DNA from: Pseudotabrizicola alkalilacus
Lineage (GTDB): Bacteria > Pseudomonadota > Alphaproteobacteria > Rhodobacterales > Rhodobacteraceae
DNA: 64,000 bases
Reading direction: 5' to 3'
Assembly: GCF_003443995.1 (NCBI RefSeq)
Contig: NZ_QWEY01000001.1
Span: forward strand, 310,001 to 374,000
Part shown: positions 8,767 through 18,048 of the stretch, piece after piece
Numbering within the stretch: the stretch's first letter is position 1
Layout of the letters: each line of letters starts with the position of its first letter
Translations under genes and position numbers: made by a program
Notes under the pieces: model-generated
What the model saw: the letters and a program-made list of their open reading frames with translations, nothing else
What the model was told of the DNA's origin: nothing
Database searches by the model: none

Positions 8767-9315
8767 TCACAACCGGCGTCCGTAATTGTCCACTTCGCCC
8801 GTGGCGGGCTTGCGCAGGTCAAAGGCCAGACGGCTGGCCCCCACGACAACAGGATAGCACAGGATCGACCACAAAACCTGCATCAAGGCAAAGCCGAATG
8901 CCGGTTGCGGCAGGAACGATAGCGTGAACACCAGCCGGTAGGCCAGCAGACAGGCGATCATCAGCCCCGCCACCATCGCCCATTCTGCCACCAGCGTCAG
9001 CTCGCGCGTCAGCGCCACGCGGTTGCGCACAAACTCCACCGCCATCACCACCAGCGCGGTCCACAGCCCCGGCGGCCGCAGCAGGATCATGTCCTCCAGC
9101 AGCAGCACCCCCGCCAGCAGCCAGACCGGCAAATACTCCGGCCGCCGCGTTGCCCATGCAAAAATCAGACACAGCATCAGATCCGGCCCCGGCCAGTCCC
9201 CCGCCTCTGACCCCAGCGGCAGCAGCCGCAGGTACAACAGCAGCAGCGCGATCCCGACAAACAGCCCGCGATAGAACCAGACGCTGGAGCGCCACGCATC
9301 ACTCACTGTTGCCAT
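8767..9315 (-). CDS. mreD: Rod-shape-determining membrane protein MreD
   Basis: About 182 residues from ATG 9315, with five or so hydrophobic helices. MreD is poorly conserved, and the call rests on length, topology and position between mreC and mrdA. The start overlaps the mreC stop by 17 nt. ATG 9333 and GTG 9306 are alternatives. The C-terminus (GEVDNYGRRL) ends just before the mrdA ribosome site. The protein links MreC, MreB and the PBP2-RodA complex in the inner membrane. Confidence 0.85.
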   Translation of the reverse strand: MATVSDAWRSSVWFYRGLFVGIALLLLYLRLLPLGSEAGDWPGPDLMLCLIFAWATRRPEYLPVWLLAGVLLLEDMILLRPPGLWTALVVMAVEFVRNRVALTRELTLVAEWAMVAGLMIACLLAYRLVFTLSFLPQPAFGFALMQVLWSILCYPVVVGASRLAFDLRKPATGEVDNYGRRL

Positions 9316-10282
9316 CCGTCTCGGTGCTGGCATCCGCCGCAGGCAGGGCCTCGGGCTGATTGCCGCGCGCAGGCAGCGCCTCGGTGTTCAGGGCACCACT
9401 GGTGTCGGGCCCGTCCGGCAACAGCGGCGGGGCCACCAATGCGCCCGCGTCGGTGATCGGCGCCAGCTGATGGCTGCGCAGCACGCGCAGAAACTCCAGC
9501 CGCTGATAATCCGCGCTCAGACTGACCCGCAAACGCCGGTCATTGCCCAGCACCACCTGACCCACCAGGAGCCCGGCCGGAAACATCCCGCCATCGCCAG
9601 AGCTGACCACCCGGTCCCCCGGGCGCACCTCATCGGCCTTTTCCAGAAACTCCAGCGGGGGCAGGGCGGTGTTGTCGCCCGAGAGCAGCCCCTTTTGCCC
9701 CGAGGGCTGCACGGTCACCGGAATCCGGCTGTTGGTATCGGTCAGCAGGATCACCCGCGCCGTCCGCTCGCCAACGCCCGAAATCCGCCCCACCACGCCG
9801 ATGCCATCCATCGTGGCCCAGCCATCCAAGATTCCGTCCCGCGCGCCGACATTGATCAGCACCGATTGCCGGAACGGGCTGCCACTGTCGGCCAGAACCT
9901 GCCCCGTCACATGGGTCAGCTTCGGGTCGAGCCGCACCTGATTGAGGTCCAGAAGCCGCGCATTCTGCTGTTCCAGCTGCAAGGCCGCTTCTTTCCACGC
10001 CTTCATCTGCTGCAGCTCGCGGCGCAGATCCTGATTCTGCGCATGCAGGCTGGCATAGCTCTGGAACTGTTCGATCATCCCGGCAGCGGTGGTCACCGGC
10101 GTCATCGCCCAGTCAAACGACGGCACCACCCGGTCGATCAGTGCGGCGCGGAACCGCTCAACCCGCGGGCTGTCGATCCGCCACAACAGGAACAGCCCCA
10201 GCAGCGACAGCACCAGAATCCCCACCAGAACCCGCCGCAGCGGGCGGGAGAATTCTTCGGGGTCTGTCCGCGTCTTTGCCAT
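9299..10282 (-). CDS. mreC: Rod-shape-determining protein MreC
   Basis: 327 residues. A single N-terminal TM helix (VLVGILVLSLLGLFLLW) is followed by a coiled coil (about residues 70-115, LHAQNQDLRRELQQMKAW) and then the beta-rich MreC domain, with VIGRISGVGERTARVILLTD and the VVSSGDGGMFPAGLLVG segment. The last 50 residues are an acidic, Pro/Ala-rich tail of a kind common in Rhodobacterales. MreC is a periplasmic scaffold that activates PBP2. It is 76 bp from the mreB stop and overlaps mreD. Confidence 0.94.
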   Translation of the reverse strand: MAKTRTDPEEFSRPLRRVLVGILVLSLLGLFLLWRIDSPRVERFRAALIDRVVPSFDWAMTPVTTAAGMIEQFQSYASLHAQNQDLRRELQQMKAWKEAALQLEQQNARLLDLNQVRLDPKLTHVTGQVLADSGSPFRQSVLINVGARDGILDGWATMDGIGVVGRISGVGERTARVILLTDTNSRIPVTVQPSGQKGLLSGDNTALPPLEFLEKADEVRPGDRVVSSGDGGMFPAGLLVGQVVLGNDRRLRVSLSADYQRLEFLRVLRSHQLAPITDAGALVAPPLLPDGPDTSGALNTEALPARGNQPEALPAADASTETDGNSE

Positions 10283-10358
10283 GCCGGTCTTCAGTTCCGT
10301 CTGTCACGTCCGGCCCAAAGCGGGCCGCCACACCCAAGTCCCGGCCCTCGGGCCCGGA

Positions 10359-11537
<1,179 letters not shown>

Positions 11538-11690
11538 TCAGATTGCAATTATTTGGCGTGGCCTATGGCAGTAGACCGCGCCGGAATTGCACCATTGCAA
11601 TGTCGCCCGAAACACCCCCGCCTCAAACCGGCCTTTGCCCGCGCACGGCACCCGTCGCGCCGGACGGCCCGCTGCGGCCCAAAGCCCGAA

Positions 11691-12404
11691 TCACCGGCGC
11701 CGGGGCGCGGGCAAGCCCTGTTTCGGCGCGCCTTTTATGACCGCCGCAATCCGGGCACCAATCCCCTGACTGCCCTTGTACGACGGGTGAATCCGGTCGA
11801 TCCCGTGATAGCTCGCGTCCCGATAGGGCACCAGATCGGCCATCGGCACAAAGGTCACCCCGGCATCGAACCCTGCCATCAGCGTCAGCCGCCGGTCCAG
11901 CTCGTTGCCCGCCCGGCCACAATGCTTGATCGGTGTCCCCATGCCCGGATTGCGCAGATAGCCCGCGTAAACCACCCGCGCCCCGCTGGCCCGGATGCGC
12001 GCGACATAAGCCGGAATCGCCCCGCCGCGCCCGTCCGCCGTTACCAGCCGGTTCAGCACGCCCTGACACAGGCTGCAGCCACAGCCGAGCAGCAGGTCAT
12101 TGCCGCCGCCGTTCATCACCACCCAGTCCCAGTCGCCCTCGCGGTATTGCGTGCTCAGCCGCAATCCCGCAGCGCCCGAGATCGGCAGCGGATGGAAATA
12201 GCGCGCGGCAAACACCGAGCGGTCCAGCACCTTTGCCCCCAGCTCCGCCTCCAGCACATCGGCCACCGCCTTGTTGTTGGCGCGGTTGGCGGCAAACATC
12301 GAATCCCCAACCACCAATACCCGCGCGCCAACCCCCTGTGATACAGGTTCGCCGCAGCCAAACAGCAGCGCCAGCGCCAGCAGCGCCATAGTGATCCGAA
12401 TCAT
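11691..12404 (-). CDS. SGNH/GDSL-type hydrolase, probable lipoprotein
   Basis: 237 residues from ATG 12404 (MIRITMALLALALLFGCGEP). The hydrophobic N-terminus ends in a Cys at position 17 in an LLFGC context, a slightly relaxed lipobox, so it is probably a lipoprotein. Block I is VLVVGDSMFA (nucleophile Ser), block III GGGNDLLLG, and block V DRIHPSYKG with the catalytic Asp/His pair. This is the SGNH fold of esterases, lysophospholipases and O-acetyl-hydrolases. A Cys-rich insert (GCGCSLCQG) after block III is unusual. The substrate is unknown. It is transcribed away from leuA with a repeat and terminator between. Confidence 0.82.
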   Translation of the reverse strand: MIRITMALLALALLFGCGEPVSQGVGARVLVVGDSMFAANRANNKAVADVLEAELGAKVLDRSVFAARYFHPLPISGAAGLRLSTQYREGDWDWVVMNGGGNDLLLGCGCSLCQGVLNRLVTADGRGGAIPAYVARIRASGARVVYAGYLRNPGMGTPIKHCGRAGNELDRRLTLMAGFDAGVTFVPMADLVPYRDASYHGIDRIHPSYKGSQGIGARIAAVIKGAPKQGLPAPRRR

Positions 12405-12501
12405 GATTTGCCTGTTCCCGGTCCGTTGACTGCCAGAAACACCACTCAACCTTGGCGACAAGGTGACAAACCTTGGTCAACCCCGTGACCAGATCCGGCC
12501 C

Positions 12502-12527
12502 TGTGGCTTGCTGCTTTGCAAATACTC
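12502..12527 (+). repeat. GAGTATTT repeat, single right arm
   Basis: TGTGGCTTGCTGCTTTGCAA followed by ATACTC, matching the right arm of the 18.2 kb copy (GTGATTTGCTGCTGTGCAAA then TACTCC) with few changes. Only one arm is present here, downstream of the leuA terminator. Confidence 0.6.
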
Positions 12528-12544
12528 ATCTTCTTGCCGCTGTC

Positions 12545-12580
12545 AGCCGCTGGCCCTGTCCGATAACAGGGCCAGCGGCT
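12545..12580 (-). terminator. leuA terminator hairpin
   Basis: Perfect 14-bp stem AGCCGCTGGCCCTG / CAGGGCCAGCGGCT with an 8-base loop (12559-12566), five nt past the leuA stop codon. No long T-run follows on the minus strand, but stem strength and position support a transcript end. Confidence 0.75.
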
Positions 12581-12585
12581 TTACC

Positions 12586-14163
12586 TCACTTGCCGTGATA
12601 GCTCACCGTCTTGGTGTCCGTGCCCGGCGCGGTCTTCTGCCGCCGCACGATCAGCTTGTTCAGCGCGTTGATATAGGCGCGTGTGCTGGCCACGATCGTA
12701 TCGGTGTCGGCCGAGGCGCCGGTGACAATCCGCCCGTCCTCCTGCAACCGCACCGAAACCGTGGCCTGCGCATCGGTGCCCTCGGTCACCGCATGCACCT
12801 GATAGACCTCCAGCCGGGCGGAATGCGGGAACAGCATCTTCACACAGTTGAACGCGGCATCCACCGGGCCATCGCCGGTCGCGTCAATGCTGTGATCCAC
12901 GCCGTCGATGCTCATCACCATATCGGCCTCCTGCGGCCCCTCGGTGCCGCAGATCACCCGCAGCTTTTTCAGTTGCAGGAATTCATGCGCATCATTGGTC
13001 TGCTCATCGGCGACCAGAGCCACCAGATCCTCGTCATAGACCTCTTTCTTGCGGTCGGCCAAAGCCTTGAACCGCACAAAGACGTCGTTCAGCTGGTTGT
13101 CGGCCAGCTCGACCCCCAGCTCTTTCAGCTTGGCGCGCAGCGCCGCCCGGCCGGAATGCTTGCCCATGGCGATGTTCTTCTGCACGAGGCCGATATCCTC
13201 GGGCCGCATGATCTCAAACGTCTCGACATTCTTCAAAACGCCATCCTGATGGATGCCCGACTCGTGCAGGAAGGCGTTCTTGCCGACAATTGCCTTGTTG
13301 AACTGCACCTGAAAGCCCGAGACCGACGCCACCCGGCGCGACAGGTTCATGATCTTGGTCGTATCAATCGCGGTCCGGTACGGCATGATGTCATTGCGGA
13401 CCCGAAGCGCCATCACCACCTCTTCCAGCGCGGTATTGCCCGCCCGCTCGCCCAAGCCGTTGATCGTGCATTCGATCTGCCGCGCGCCAGCCTCTACCGC
13501 GGCCAGAGAGTTCGCCGTCGCCATGCCCAGATCATTGTGGCAATGGGTGGCAAAGATGATCTCATCCGCCCCCGGCACCCGCTCCAGCAACATGCGGATC
13601 AGTGCCGCACTCTCGCGTGGGGCGGTATAGCCCACGGTGTCGGGAATGTTGATCGTGGTGGCCCCTGCCTTGATCGCGATTTCCACCACCCGGCACAGAT
13701 AGTCATGTTCCGTCCGGGTCGCATCCATCGGCGACCATTGCACATTGTCACACAGGTTGCGCGCATGGGTCACCGTGTCGTGAATGCGCTCGGCCATCTG
13801 GTCCATGTCCAGATTGGGGATCGCCCGGTGCAGCGGCGAGGTGCCGATAAAGGTGTGGATGCGCGGCGAGCGCGCGTGTTTCACCGCCTCCCAGCAGCGG
13901 TCGATATCCTTGAAATTCGCCCGCGCCAGCCCACAGATGGTGGAGGTCTTCGCGCGCTTTGAAATCTCCGACACGGCGGCGAAATCGCCCTCCGAGGCGA
14001 TGGGAAACCCGGCCTCGATGATATCGACGCCCATTTCGTCCAAGAGGCCGGCAATCTCCAGCTTTTCCTCATGGGTCATGGTGGCGCCGGGGCTTTGCTC
14101 GCCATCGCGCAACGTGGTGTCAAAAATGAAAACGCGGTCCTGCGGTGCAGTTGCAGATGTCAT
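12586..14163 (-). CDS. leuA: 2-isopropylmalate synthase
   Basis: 525 residues from ATG 14163, the usual length for the bacterial LeuA type 1. The catalytic signature FDTTLRDGEQSPG is at the N-terminus and the metal-binding THCHNDLGMATAN is present. The C-terminal third is the leucine-binding regulatory domain (VRLQEDGRIVTGASADTDTI). It condenses acetyl-CoA with 2-ketoisovalerate, the first committed step of leucine synthesis, and is normally feedback-inhibited by leucine. The frame is open to 14271, but the leader-peptide reading frame at 14243-14329 and the family N-terminus favour 14163. Expression is probably controlled by attenuation (see leader features). Confidence 0.97.
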   Translation of the reverse strand: MTSATAPQDRVFIFDTTLRDGEQSPGATMTHEEKLEIAGLLDEMGVDIIEAGFPIASEGDFAAVSEISKRAKTSTICGLARANFKDIDRCWEAVKHARSPRIHTFIGTSPLHRAIPNLDMDQMAERIHDTVTHARNLCDNVQWSPMDATRTEHDYLCRVVEIAIKAGATTINIPDTVGYTAPRESAALIRMLLERVPGADEIIFATHCHNDLGMATANSLAAVEAGARQIECTINGLGERAGNTALEEVVMALRVRNDIMPYRTAIDTTKIMNLSRRVASVSGFQVQFNKAIVGKNAFLHESGIHQDGVLKNVETFEIMRPEDIGLVQKNIAMGKHSGRAALRAKLKELGVELADNQLNDVFVRFKALADRKKEVYDEDLVALVADEQTNDAHEFLQLKKLRVICGTEGPQEADMVMSIDGVDHSIDATGDGPVDAAFNCVKMLFPHSARLEVYQVHAVTEGTDAQATVSVRLQEDGRIVTGASADTDTIVASTRAYINALNKLIVRRQKTAPGTDTKTVSYHGK

Positions 14164-14198
14164 CGGTCTGTTCCTTGAATGTCTTTGGCTTGTCCTTG

Positions 14199-14233
14199 TT
14201 GGGCGCTGTTCCCCTCCGAGCGGCAGCACCCAA
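14199..14233 (-). promoter_or_regulatory. Candidate leuA attenuator stem
   Basis: On the minus strand TTGGGTGCTG (14233-14224) can pair with CAGCGCCCAA (14208-14199), ten pairs including one G-U, with a 15-base loop. An overlapping, mutually exclusive stem can form upstream (GAGCG-UGCCC-UUU-GGGUG with CGCUC). This lies immediately after the Leu-rich leader peptide and before leuA, as expected for transcription attenuation. Neither stem is followed by a clean U-run, so which is terminator and which is antiterminator is not settled. Confidence 0.5.
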
Positions 14234-14242
14234 AGGGCACGC

Positions 14243-14329
14243 TCAGAGGCAGCTAAGGAGAAGCAGACCACGGGCGGCCGACAGGGCGACGGCCCCGTTC
14301 AAGCATGCGATATGTGTGTCCCGTGTCAT
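14243..14329 (-). CDS. leuL: leu leader peptide (attenuation), 28 residues
   Basis: A 28-codon ORF begins with ATG 14329 and ends in TGA at 14243-14245, 79 nt before leuA. Its C-terminus is GLLLLSCL: four successive Leu codons (CTG CTT CTC CTT), then Ser, Cys and a fifth Leu directly before the stop. Leu-rich leader ORFs followed by competing hairpins are the established design of leucine attenuators in proteobacteria. Scarcity of charged Leu-tRNA would stall the ribosome at this run and switch the downstream RNA fold so that leuA is transcribed. The peptide itself is not expected to have another function. The same frame is open upstream, but there it passes through the CCCTCCCC repeat, so 14329 is the sensible start. 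Confidence 0.8.
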   Translation of the reverse strand: MTRDTHIACLNGAVALSAARGLLLLSCL

Positions 14330-14396
14330 GCTGGCGACGATAGCCGCGCCGACCGGAATGTAAAGAGGCGATTTGCCCCCGATTTGCCCCCGCCGC

Positions 14397-14520
14397 ACCC
14401 CCACCCCTCTCCCCTCCCCACAGAGGGGGAGGGGAAGCGCCCGACCTTTGCCCCATGCACCCCACGCCAGCCGACAAAGCGCCTCCCTCCCCCCTTGTGG
14501 GGGAGGGATGGGGTGGGGGG
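14397..14520. repeat. CCCTCCCC/GGGGAGGG double-hairpin repeat, copy 1
   Basis: Two GC-extreme arms. On the left, CCCCCACCCCTCTCCCCTCC leads into CAGAGGGGGAGGGG. On the right, CCTCCCTCCCCCCTTGTGGG leads into GGAGGGATGGGGTGGGGGG. They flank a 45-50 bp centre with the phrase GCCCGACCTTTGCC. Each arm folds by itself and the arms are also complementary to each other. Two more copies occur at 21602 and 41809. This copy lies between the leuA leader and the divergent hydrolase gene. Confidence 0.85.
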
Positions 14521-14621
14521 ACTGTCGCGCCGGATGCAGTTTTCCGTCAGGCACACCCGCCATTGCCACCTGTCAGTCCTCTGCCTAGGCTTTGGAAAAG
14601 GGGCGCAAGAAAGGGTATCCG

Positions 14622-15521
14622 ATGAAATCCATCACCGCTGGCTGTCTGGAGATCCATTATCATGAGACCGGGCCGGACAGCGGCGATCCGGTCATCCTGC
14701 TGCACGGCTTTCCCTATGATCCGCGCGCCTTTGATGCTGTGGCCGCCCGGCTTGCCGCGCAGGGATTCCGCTGTCTGGTCCCCTATCTGCGCGGCTATGG
14801 CCCGACCCGGTTTCTGTCGCCGGATACGATGCGCTCGGGCCAGCAGGCGGCATTGGGGGCGGATTTGCTGGCCTTCATGGATGCGCTGTCGATCCCAAGT
14901 GCGCTGCTGGGCGGCTATGACTGGGGCGGGCGTGCCGCCTGCATTGTCGCAGCCCTCTGGCCCGGGCGGGTGCGCGGCCTTGTCAGCTGTGGTCAGGGCT
15001 ATAACATCCAGAACATAGCACAGGCCAGCACGCCCGCTCCGGCGGCCGAGGAAGCCCGCTACTGGTATATGTATTATTTCCACACCGAACGGGGCCGCGC
15101 CGGGCTCACGCTCAACCGCAACGACCTGTGCCGCCATATCTGGCAGATCTGGTCGCCCAGCTGGCAGTTTGACGCCGCGACATGGGCGGCATCTGCGCCG
15201 TCGTTCGACAACCCGGATTTTGTGGAGATCGTCCTGCACTCCTACCGCCACCGCTTTGGCGGTATCCCCGGCGATCCGGCCTATGACGGTATCGAGGCGC
15301 AACTGGCCGCGCAACCCGGTATCACCGTGCCCGCCATCGTGCTGCAAGGCGGCGATGACGGCGTCGATCCGCCAACCCTGCACGACCCGCACCGCCCGCA
15401 TTTCACCGGCTTTTACGCGCGCCAGATCATCGACGGCGCGGGCCACAACCTGCCGCAAGAAGCCCCGGAGGCCTTTGCCGCAGCGGTGCTGACGCTGGCG
15501 GCACGGACCGCGCGGGACTGA
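14622..15521 (+). CDS. Alpha/beta hydrolase with Asp nucleophile (epoxide hydrolase / dehalogenase-like)
   Basis: 299 residues from ATG 14622, with AAGGG 7 nt upstream; an in-frame TTG at 14592 is less likely. Fold landmarks are the oxyanion motif LLHGFP (about 26-31), RGYG (57-60), the nucleophile elbow GGYDWGG with Asp100 in place of Ser, an acidic GGDDGVD near 245, and the catalytic His in GAGHNLPQE (H275). An Asp nucleophile with the GYDWGG elbow is the mark of soluble epoxide hydrolases and haloalkane/haloacetate dehalogenases rather than esterases. The native substrate cannot be inferred. The gene is followed by the repeat cluster at 15541. Confidence 0.85.
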   Translation: MKSITAGCLEIHYHETGPDSGDPVILLHGFPYDPRAFDAVAARLAAQGFRCLVPYLRGYGPTRFLSPDTMRSGQQAALGADLLAFMDALSIPSALLGGYDWGGRAACIVAALWPGRVRGLVSCGQGYNIQNIAQASTPAPAAEEARYWYMYYFHTERGRAGLTLNRNDLCRHIWQIWSPSWQFDAATWAASAPSFDNPDFVEIVLHSYRHRFGGIPGDPAYDGIEAQLAAQPGITVPAIVLQGGDDGVDPPTLHDPHRPHFTGFYARQIIDGAGHNLPQEAPEAFAAAVLTLAARTARD

Positions 15522-15540
15522 CCGACCCAGCACGCAGGGG

Positions 15541-15673
15541 CCGTCGCGGGTGGCATCGAGCCACCCGCGACGGCGTTGCCACGCAAGGCTGACCCGGCGC
15601 GATGGATCTGCAGTGCGCGGTCGGTTTGCCGCCGGTGATGCGCTCCGCGCGGGAGTATTTAGCAAGCAGCAAT
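15541..15673 (+). repeat. Structured intergenic repeat, copy A (14-bp hairpin plus GAGTATTT unit)
   Basis: It begins 20 nt after the hydrolase stop. Perfect 14-bp stem CCGTCGCGGGTGGC / GCCACCCGCGACGG (15541-15554, 15560-15573) with loop ATCGA. CGTTGCCACG, a spacer with AGGC-TGA-CCGG and GATCTG, and then GATGCGCTCCGCGCGGGAGT followed by ATTT and AGCAAGCAGCAAT follow. The same order recurs at 18049-18216. Between copies the stem differs at three positions by paired, compensating changes. The rest of the 15522-15848 spacer has only the GGTCAACCC element. Confidence 0.8.
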
Positions 15674-15735
15674 GGGCACAGAGCGCGAGCCTGTCTTTTG
15701 CCGGTGCATCCCTTAACAAGCTCTTAATTTCACTT

Positions 15736-15785
15736 GGTCAACCCGTTGATTTTGCTGTTCTCCACGCGATGTAACACAGGGGGAA
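15736..15785. repeat. GGTCAACCC-N18-TGTAACACAGGGGGAA element, copy 1
   Basis: GGTCAACCCGTTGATT (15736-15751), an 18-bp variable centre, then TGTAACACAGGGGGAA (15770-15785). The same two 16-mers, one base different in the first, occur with exactly the same 18-bp spacing at 48192-48241. Here the internal hairpin of the second copy is degenerate. It lies 63 bp before the SDR start codon, so a promoter role is possible. Confidence 0.65.
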
Positions 15786-15848
15786 CCCGCCGCCATTGAA
15801 CCCTCTCCCATCCGCCCTACCTGAGCGCCGGAACCAAAGGGGGCGGCG

Positions 15849-16511
15849 ATGCGGGCATTGGTGGTGGGGGCGTCGGGCGGGATCGGGCGGGCGGTGGCCG
15901 ACCGGCTGGAGGGGCAGGGGGCCGCGGTCACCCGCCTGTCGCGCCGCGAGGACGGGCTGGATCTGACCGATGCGCCCGGTCTCGCCCGACTGATGGGGGC
16001 GCTGGAGGGGGTCTATGACCAGATCCTCGTCACCACCGGCGCGCTGGAGCTGAACGGGGTGCCGCCCGAGAAATCCCTGCGCAGCCTTGACCCCGCCGTG
16101 ATGGCCGCCCAGTTCGCCCTGAACGCCACCGGCCCGGCGCTGGTGCTGCAGCACAGCCTGCGCCTGTTGCCCAAGGACCGCCCCGCCCGTTTCGCCGTCC
16201 TCTCGGCGCGGGTCGGCAGCATCGGCGACAACGCTCTGGGCGGCTGGTACAGCTACCGCGCCGCCAAGGCCGCGTTGAACCAGCTGATCCATACGGCGGC
16301 GATCGAGATCGCCCGCAGCCACCCGCAGGCTGTCGTGGTCTGCCTGCACCCCGGCACGGTGCAGACCCCGCTGACCGCGAAATATGCAGGCTCCCACCCT
16401 GCCGTCAGCCCGGATCAGGCGGCAGACCACCTGCTGGCTGTGCTGGAGGGGCTGACCCCCGCCGACAGCGGCGGTTTCTTTGACTGGCAGGGAAAGCCGG
16501 TTCCATGGTGA
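15849..16511 (+). CDS. Short-chain dehydrogenase/reductase (C-factor-like SDR)
   Basis: 220 residues. Nucleotide-binding motif VVGASGGIGRAVA at the N-terminus; active-site Tyr-x-x-x-Lys as YSYRAAKAALNQL, with the Ser in VLSARVGSIGDN upstream. The domain order and the HPGTVQTPLTA segment resemble the small SDRs that include the Myxococcus C-factor. The cofactor is likely NADP(H) or NAD(H), substrate unknown. Its last codons overlap the photolyase start (ATGGTGA, 7 nt), so the two are translationally coupled and probably work in the same response, perhaps light or oxidative stress. Confidence 0.85.
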   Translation: MRALVVGASGGIGRAVADRLEGQGAAVTRLSRREDGLDLTDAPGLARLMGALEGVYDQILVTTGALELNGVPPEKSLRSLDPAVMAAQFALNATGPALVLQHSLRLLPKDRPARFAVLSARVGSIGDNALGGWYSYRAAKAALNQLIHTAAIEIARSHPQAVVVCLHPGTVQTPLTAKYAGSHPAVSPDQAADHLLAVLEGLTPADSGGFFDWQGKPVPW

Positions 16512-18034
16512 CGCGGCTTGTCCTGATCCTTGGCGATCAGCTGACGCCGGGGCTGAGCGCCCTGCGCGCCGCCGACCCAGGCAGGGATGTGGTGGTGATG
16601 GCCGAGGTGAAGGCCGAGGGCAGCTATGTTCCGCACCACCCGCAAAAGATCGCGCTGATCCTGTCGGCGATGCGGCACTTTGCGGCGGACCTGCGCGCGG
16701 CCGGGTGGCAGGTCGCCTATACAAAGCTGGACGACCCCGACAACAGCCACGCGATCCCCGGTGAACTCCTACGGCGCGCGGCCGAGTATGGGGCCGGCGA
16801 CATCCTCGCCACCCGCCCCGGCGAATGGCGGCTGATCACCGCGCTGGAGGAGATGCCGCTGCCGGTCAGCCAATGCCCTGATGACCGCTTTCTGTGCTCT
16901 GACGCCGCGTTTGCCGCATGGGCCGAAGGGCGCAAACAGTTTCGCATGGAATGGTTCTACCGCGAGATGCGGCGCAAGACCGGCCTGTTGATGCAAGGAG
17001 ACCAGCCCACCGGCGGGCAGTGGAACTTTGATCCTGACAACCGCAAACCGGCCAGGCCCGACCTGTTCCGCCCGCGCCCGCCCCGGTTCGCGCCGGATGC
17101 CATCACCGCCGGGGTGCTGGATCTGGTGGAGCAGCACTTTCCCACCCATTTCGGCCGGTTGCGCCCGTTTGGCTGGGGCGTGACCCGCGCCGATGCCCTG
17201 ATGGCGCTGGACTGGTTCATCGGGCAGGCGCTGCCGCGCTTTGGCGATGAGCAGGATGCGATGCTGGCGGCGGATCCCACGCTCAGCCATTCGTTGCTGT
17301 CGCCCTATCTGAACATCGGGCTGCTGACGCCGCTGGAGGTCTGCCGCGCCGCAGAGGCCGCCCATGCCGCAGGCAAAGCCCCGCTGAACGCGGTGGAAGG
17401 CTTTATCCGCCAGATCCTCGGCTGGCGGGAATTCGTGCGTGGTATCTATCTGCGGCACGGCCCCGGCTATGCTGGTCAGAATGTGCTGCAGGCCGACCGC
17501 GCCCTGCCGCCGCTGTATTGGGGGGCAAAGACCGACATGGCCTGCCTGTCGCATGCGGTCGGCCAGACCCGGGATCTGGCCTATGCCCATCACATCCAGC
17601 GGCTGATGGTGACCGGAAACTTCGCCCTGCTGGCCGGAATCAGCCCGCAGGCGCTGCATGAGTGGTATCTGTCGGTCTATATCGACGCCTTCGAATGGGT
17701 GGAGGCCGCCAATACCATCGGGATGAGCCAGTTTGCCGATGGCGGGGTGCTGGGGTCGAAACCCTATGCCGCCTCAGGGGCCTATATTGACCGGATGTCG
17801 GATTACTGCGCGGGCTGTCGCTACACCGTGGCGCAGAAAACCGGCGACGGGGCCTGTCCGTTCAACCTGCTCTACTGGCACTTTCTGCTGCGCCATCGCG
17901 CGCGGTTCGCGGCCAACCCCCGCATGGCGCAGATGTACCGCACCTGGGACAAGATGGACCCGGCCCGCAAGGCGACGACCTTGTCGGAGGCGGAGGCGTT
18001 CTTGCAGCGGCTTGAGGCGGGCGAGACTGTCTGA
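16505..18034 (+). CDS. Iron-sulfur bacterial cryptochrome/photolyase (PhrB/CryB family)
   Basis: 509 residues, normal for the FeS-BCP family. The N-terminal alpha/beta domain (LVLILGDQLTP) is followed by the helical FAD domain. Four cysteines at 347, 435, 438 and 451 (DMACLSH, DYCAGCRY, GACPFN) have exactly the spacing of the 4Fe-4S ligands I recall for Agrobacterium PhrB (350, 438, 441, 454), each offset by three. Family members repair (6-4) photoproducts with FAD and a lumazine antenna, and Rhodobacter CryB also affects photosynthesis-gene regulation. Either role is possible here, so no symbol is assigned. It is coupled to the upstream SDR and followed by a repeat copy. Confidence 0.93.
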   Translation: MVTRLVLILGDQLTPGLSALRAADPGRDVVVMAEVKAEGSYVPHHPQKIALILSAMRHFAADLRAAGWQVAYTKLDDPDNSHAIPGELLRRAAEYGAGDILATRPGEWRLITALEEMPLPVSQCPDDRFLCSDAAFAAWAEGRKQFRMEWFYREMRRKTGLLMQGDQPTGGQWNFDPDNRKPARPDLFRPRPPRFAPDAITAGVLDLVEQHFPTHFGRLRPFGWGVTRADALMALDWFIGQALPRFGDEQDAMLAADPTLSHSLLSPYLNIGLLTPLEVCRAAEAAHAAGKAPLNAVEGFIRQILGWREFVRGIYLRHGPGYAGQNVLQADRALPPLYWGAKTDMACLSHAVGQTRDLAYAHHIQRLMVTGNFALLAGISPQALHEWYLSVYIDAFEWVEAANTIGMSQFADGGVLGSKPYAASGAYIDRMSDYCAGCRYTVAQKTGDGACPFNLLYWHFLLRHRARFAANPRMAQMYRTWDKMDPARKATTLSEAEAFLQRLEAGETV

Positions 18035-18048
18035 CCGGAGGCACGGGG

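Noticed and set aside
12463-13962. Plus-strand open frame opposite leuA
   Set aside because: Shadow of leuA; no ribosome site and no recognisable domain.
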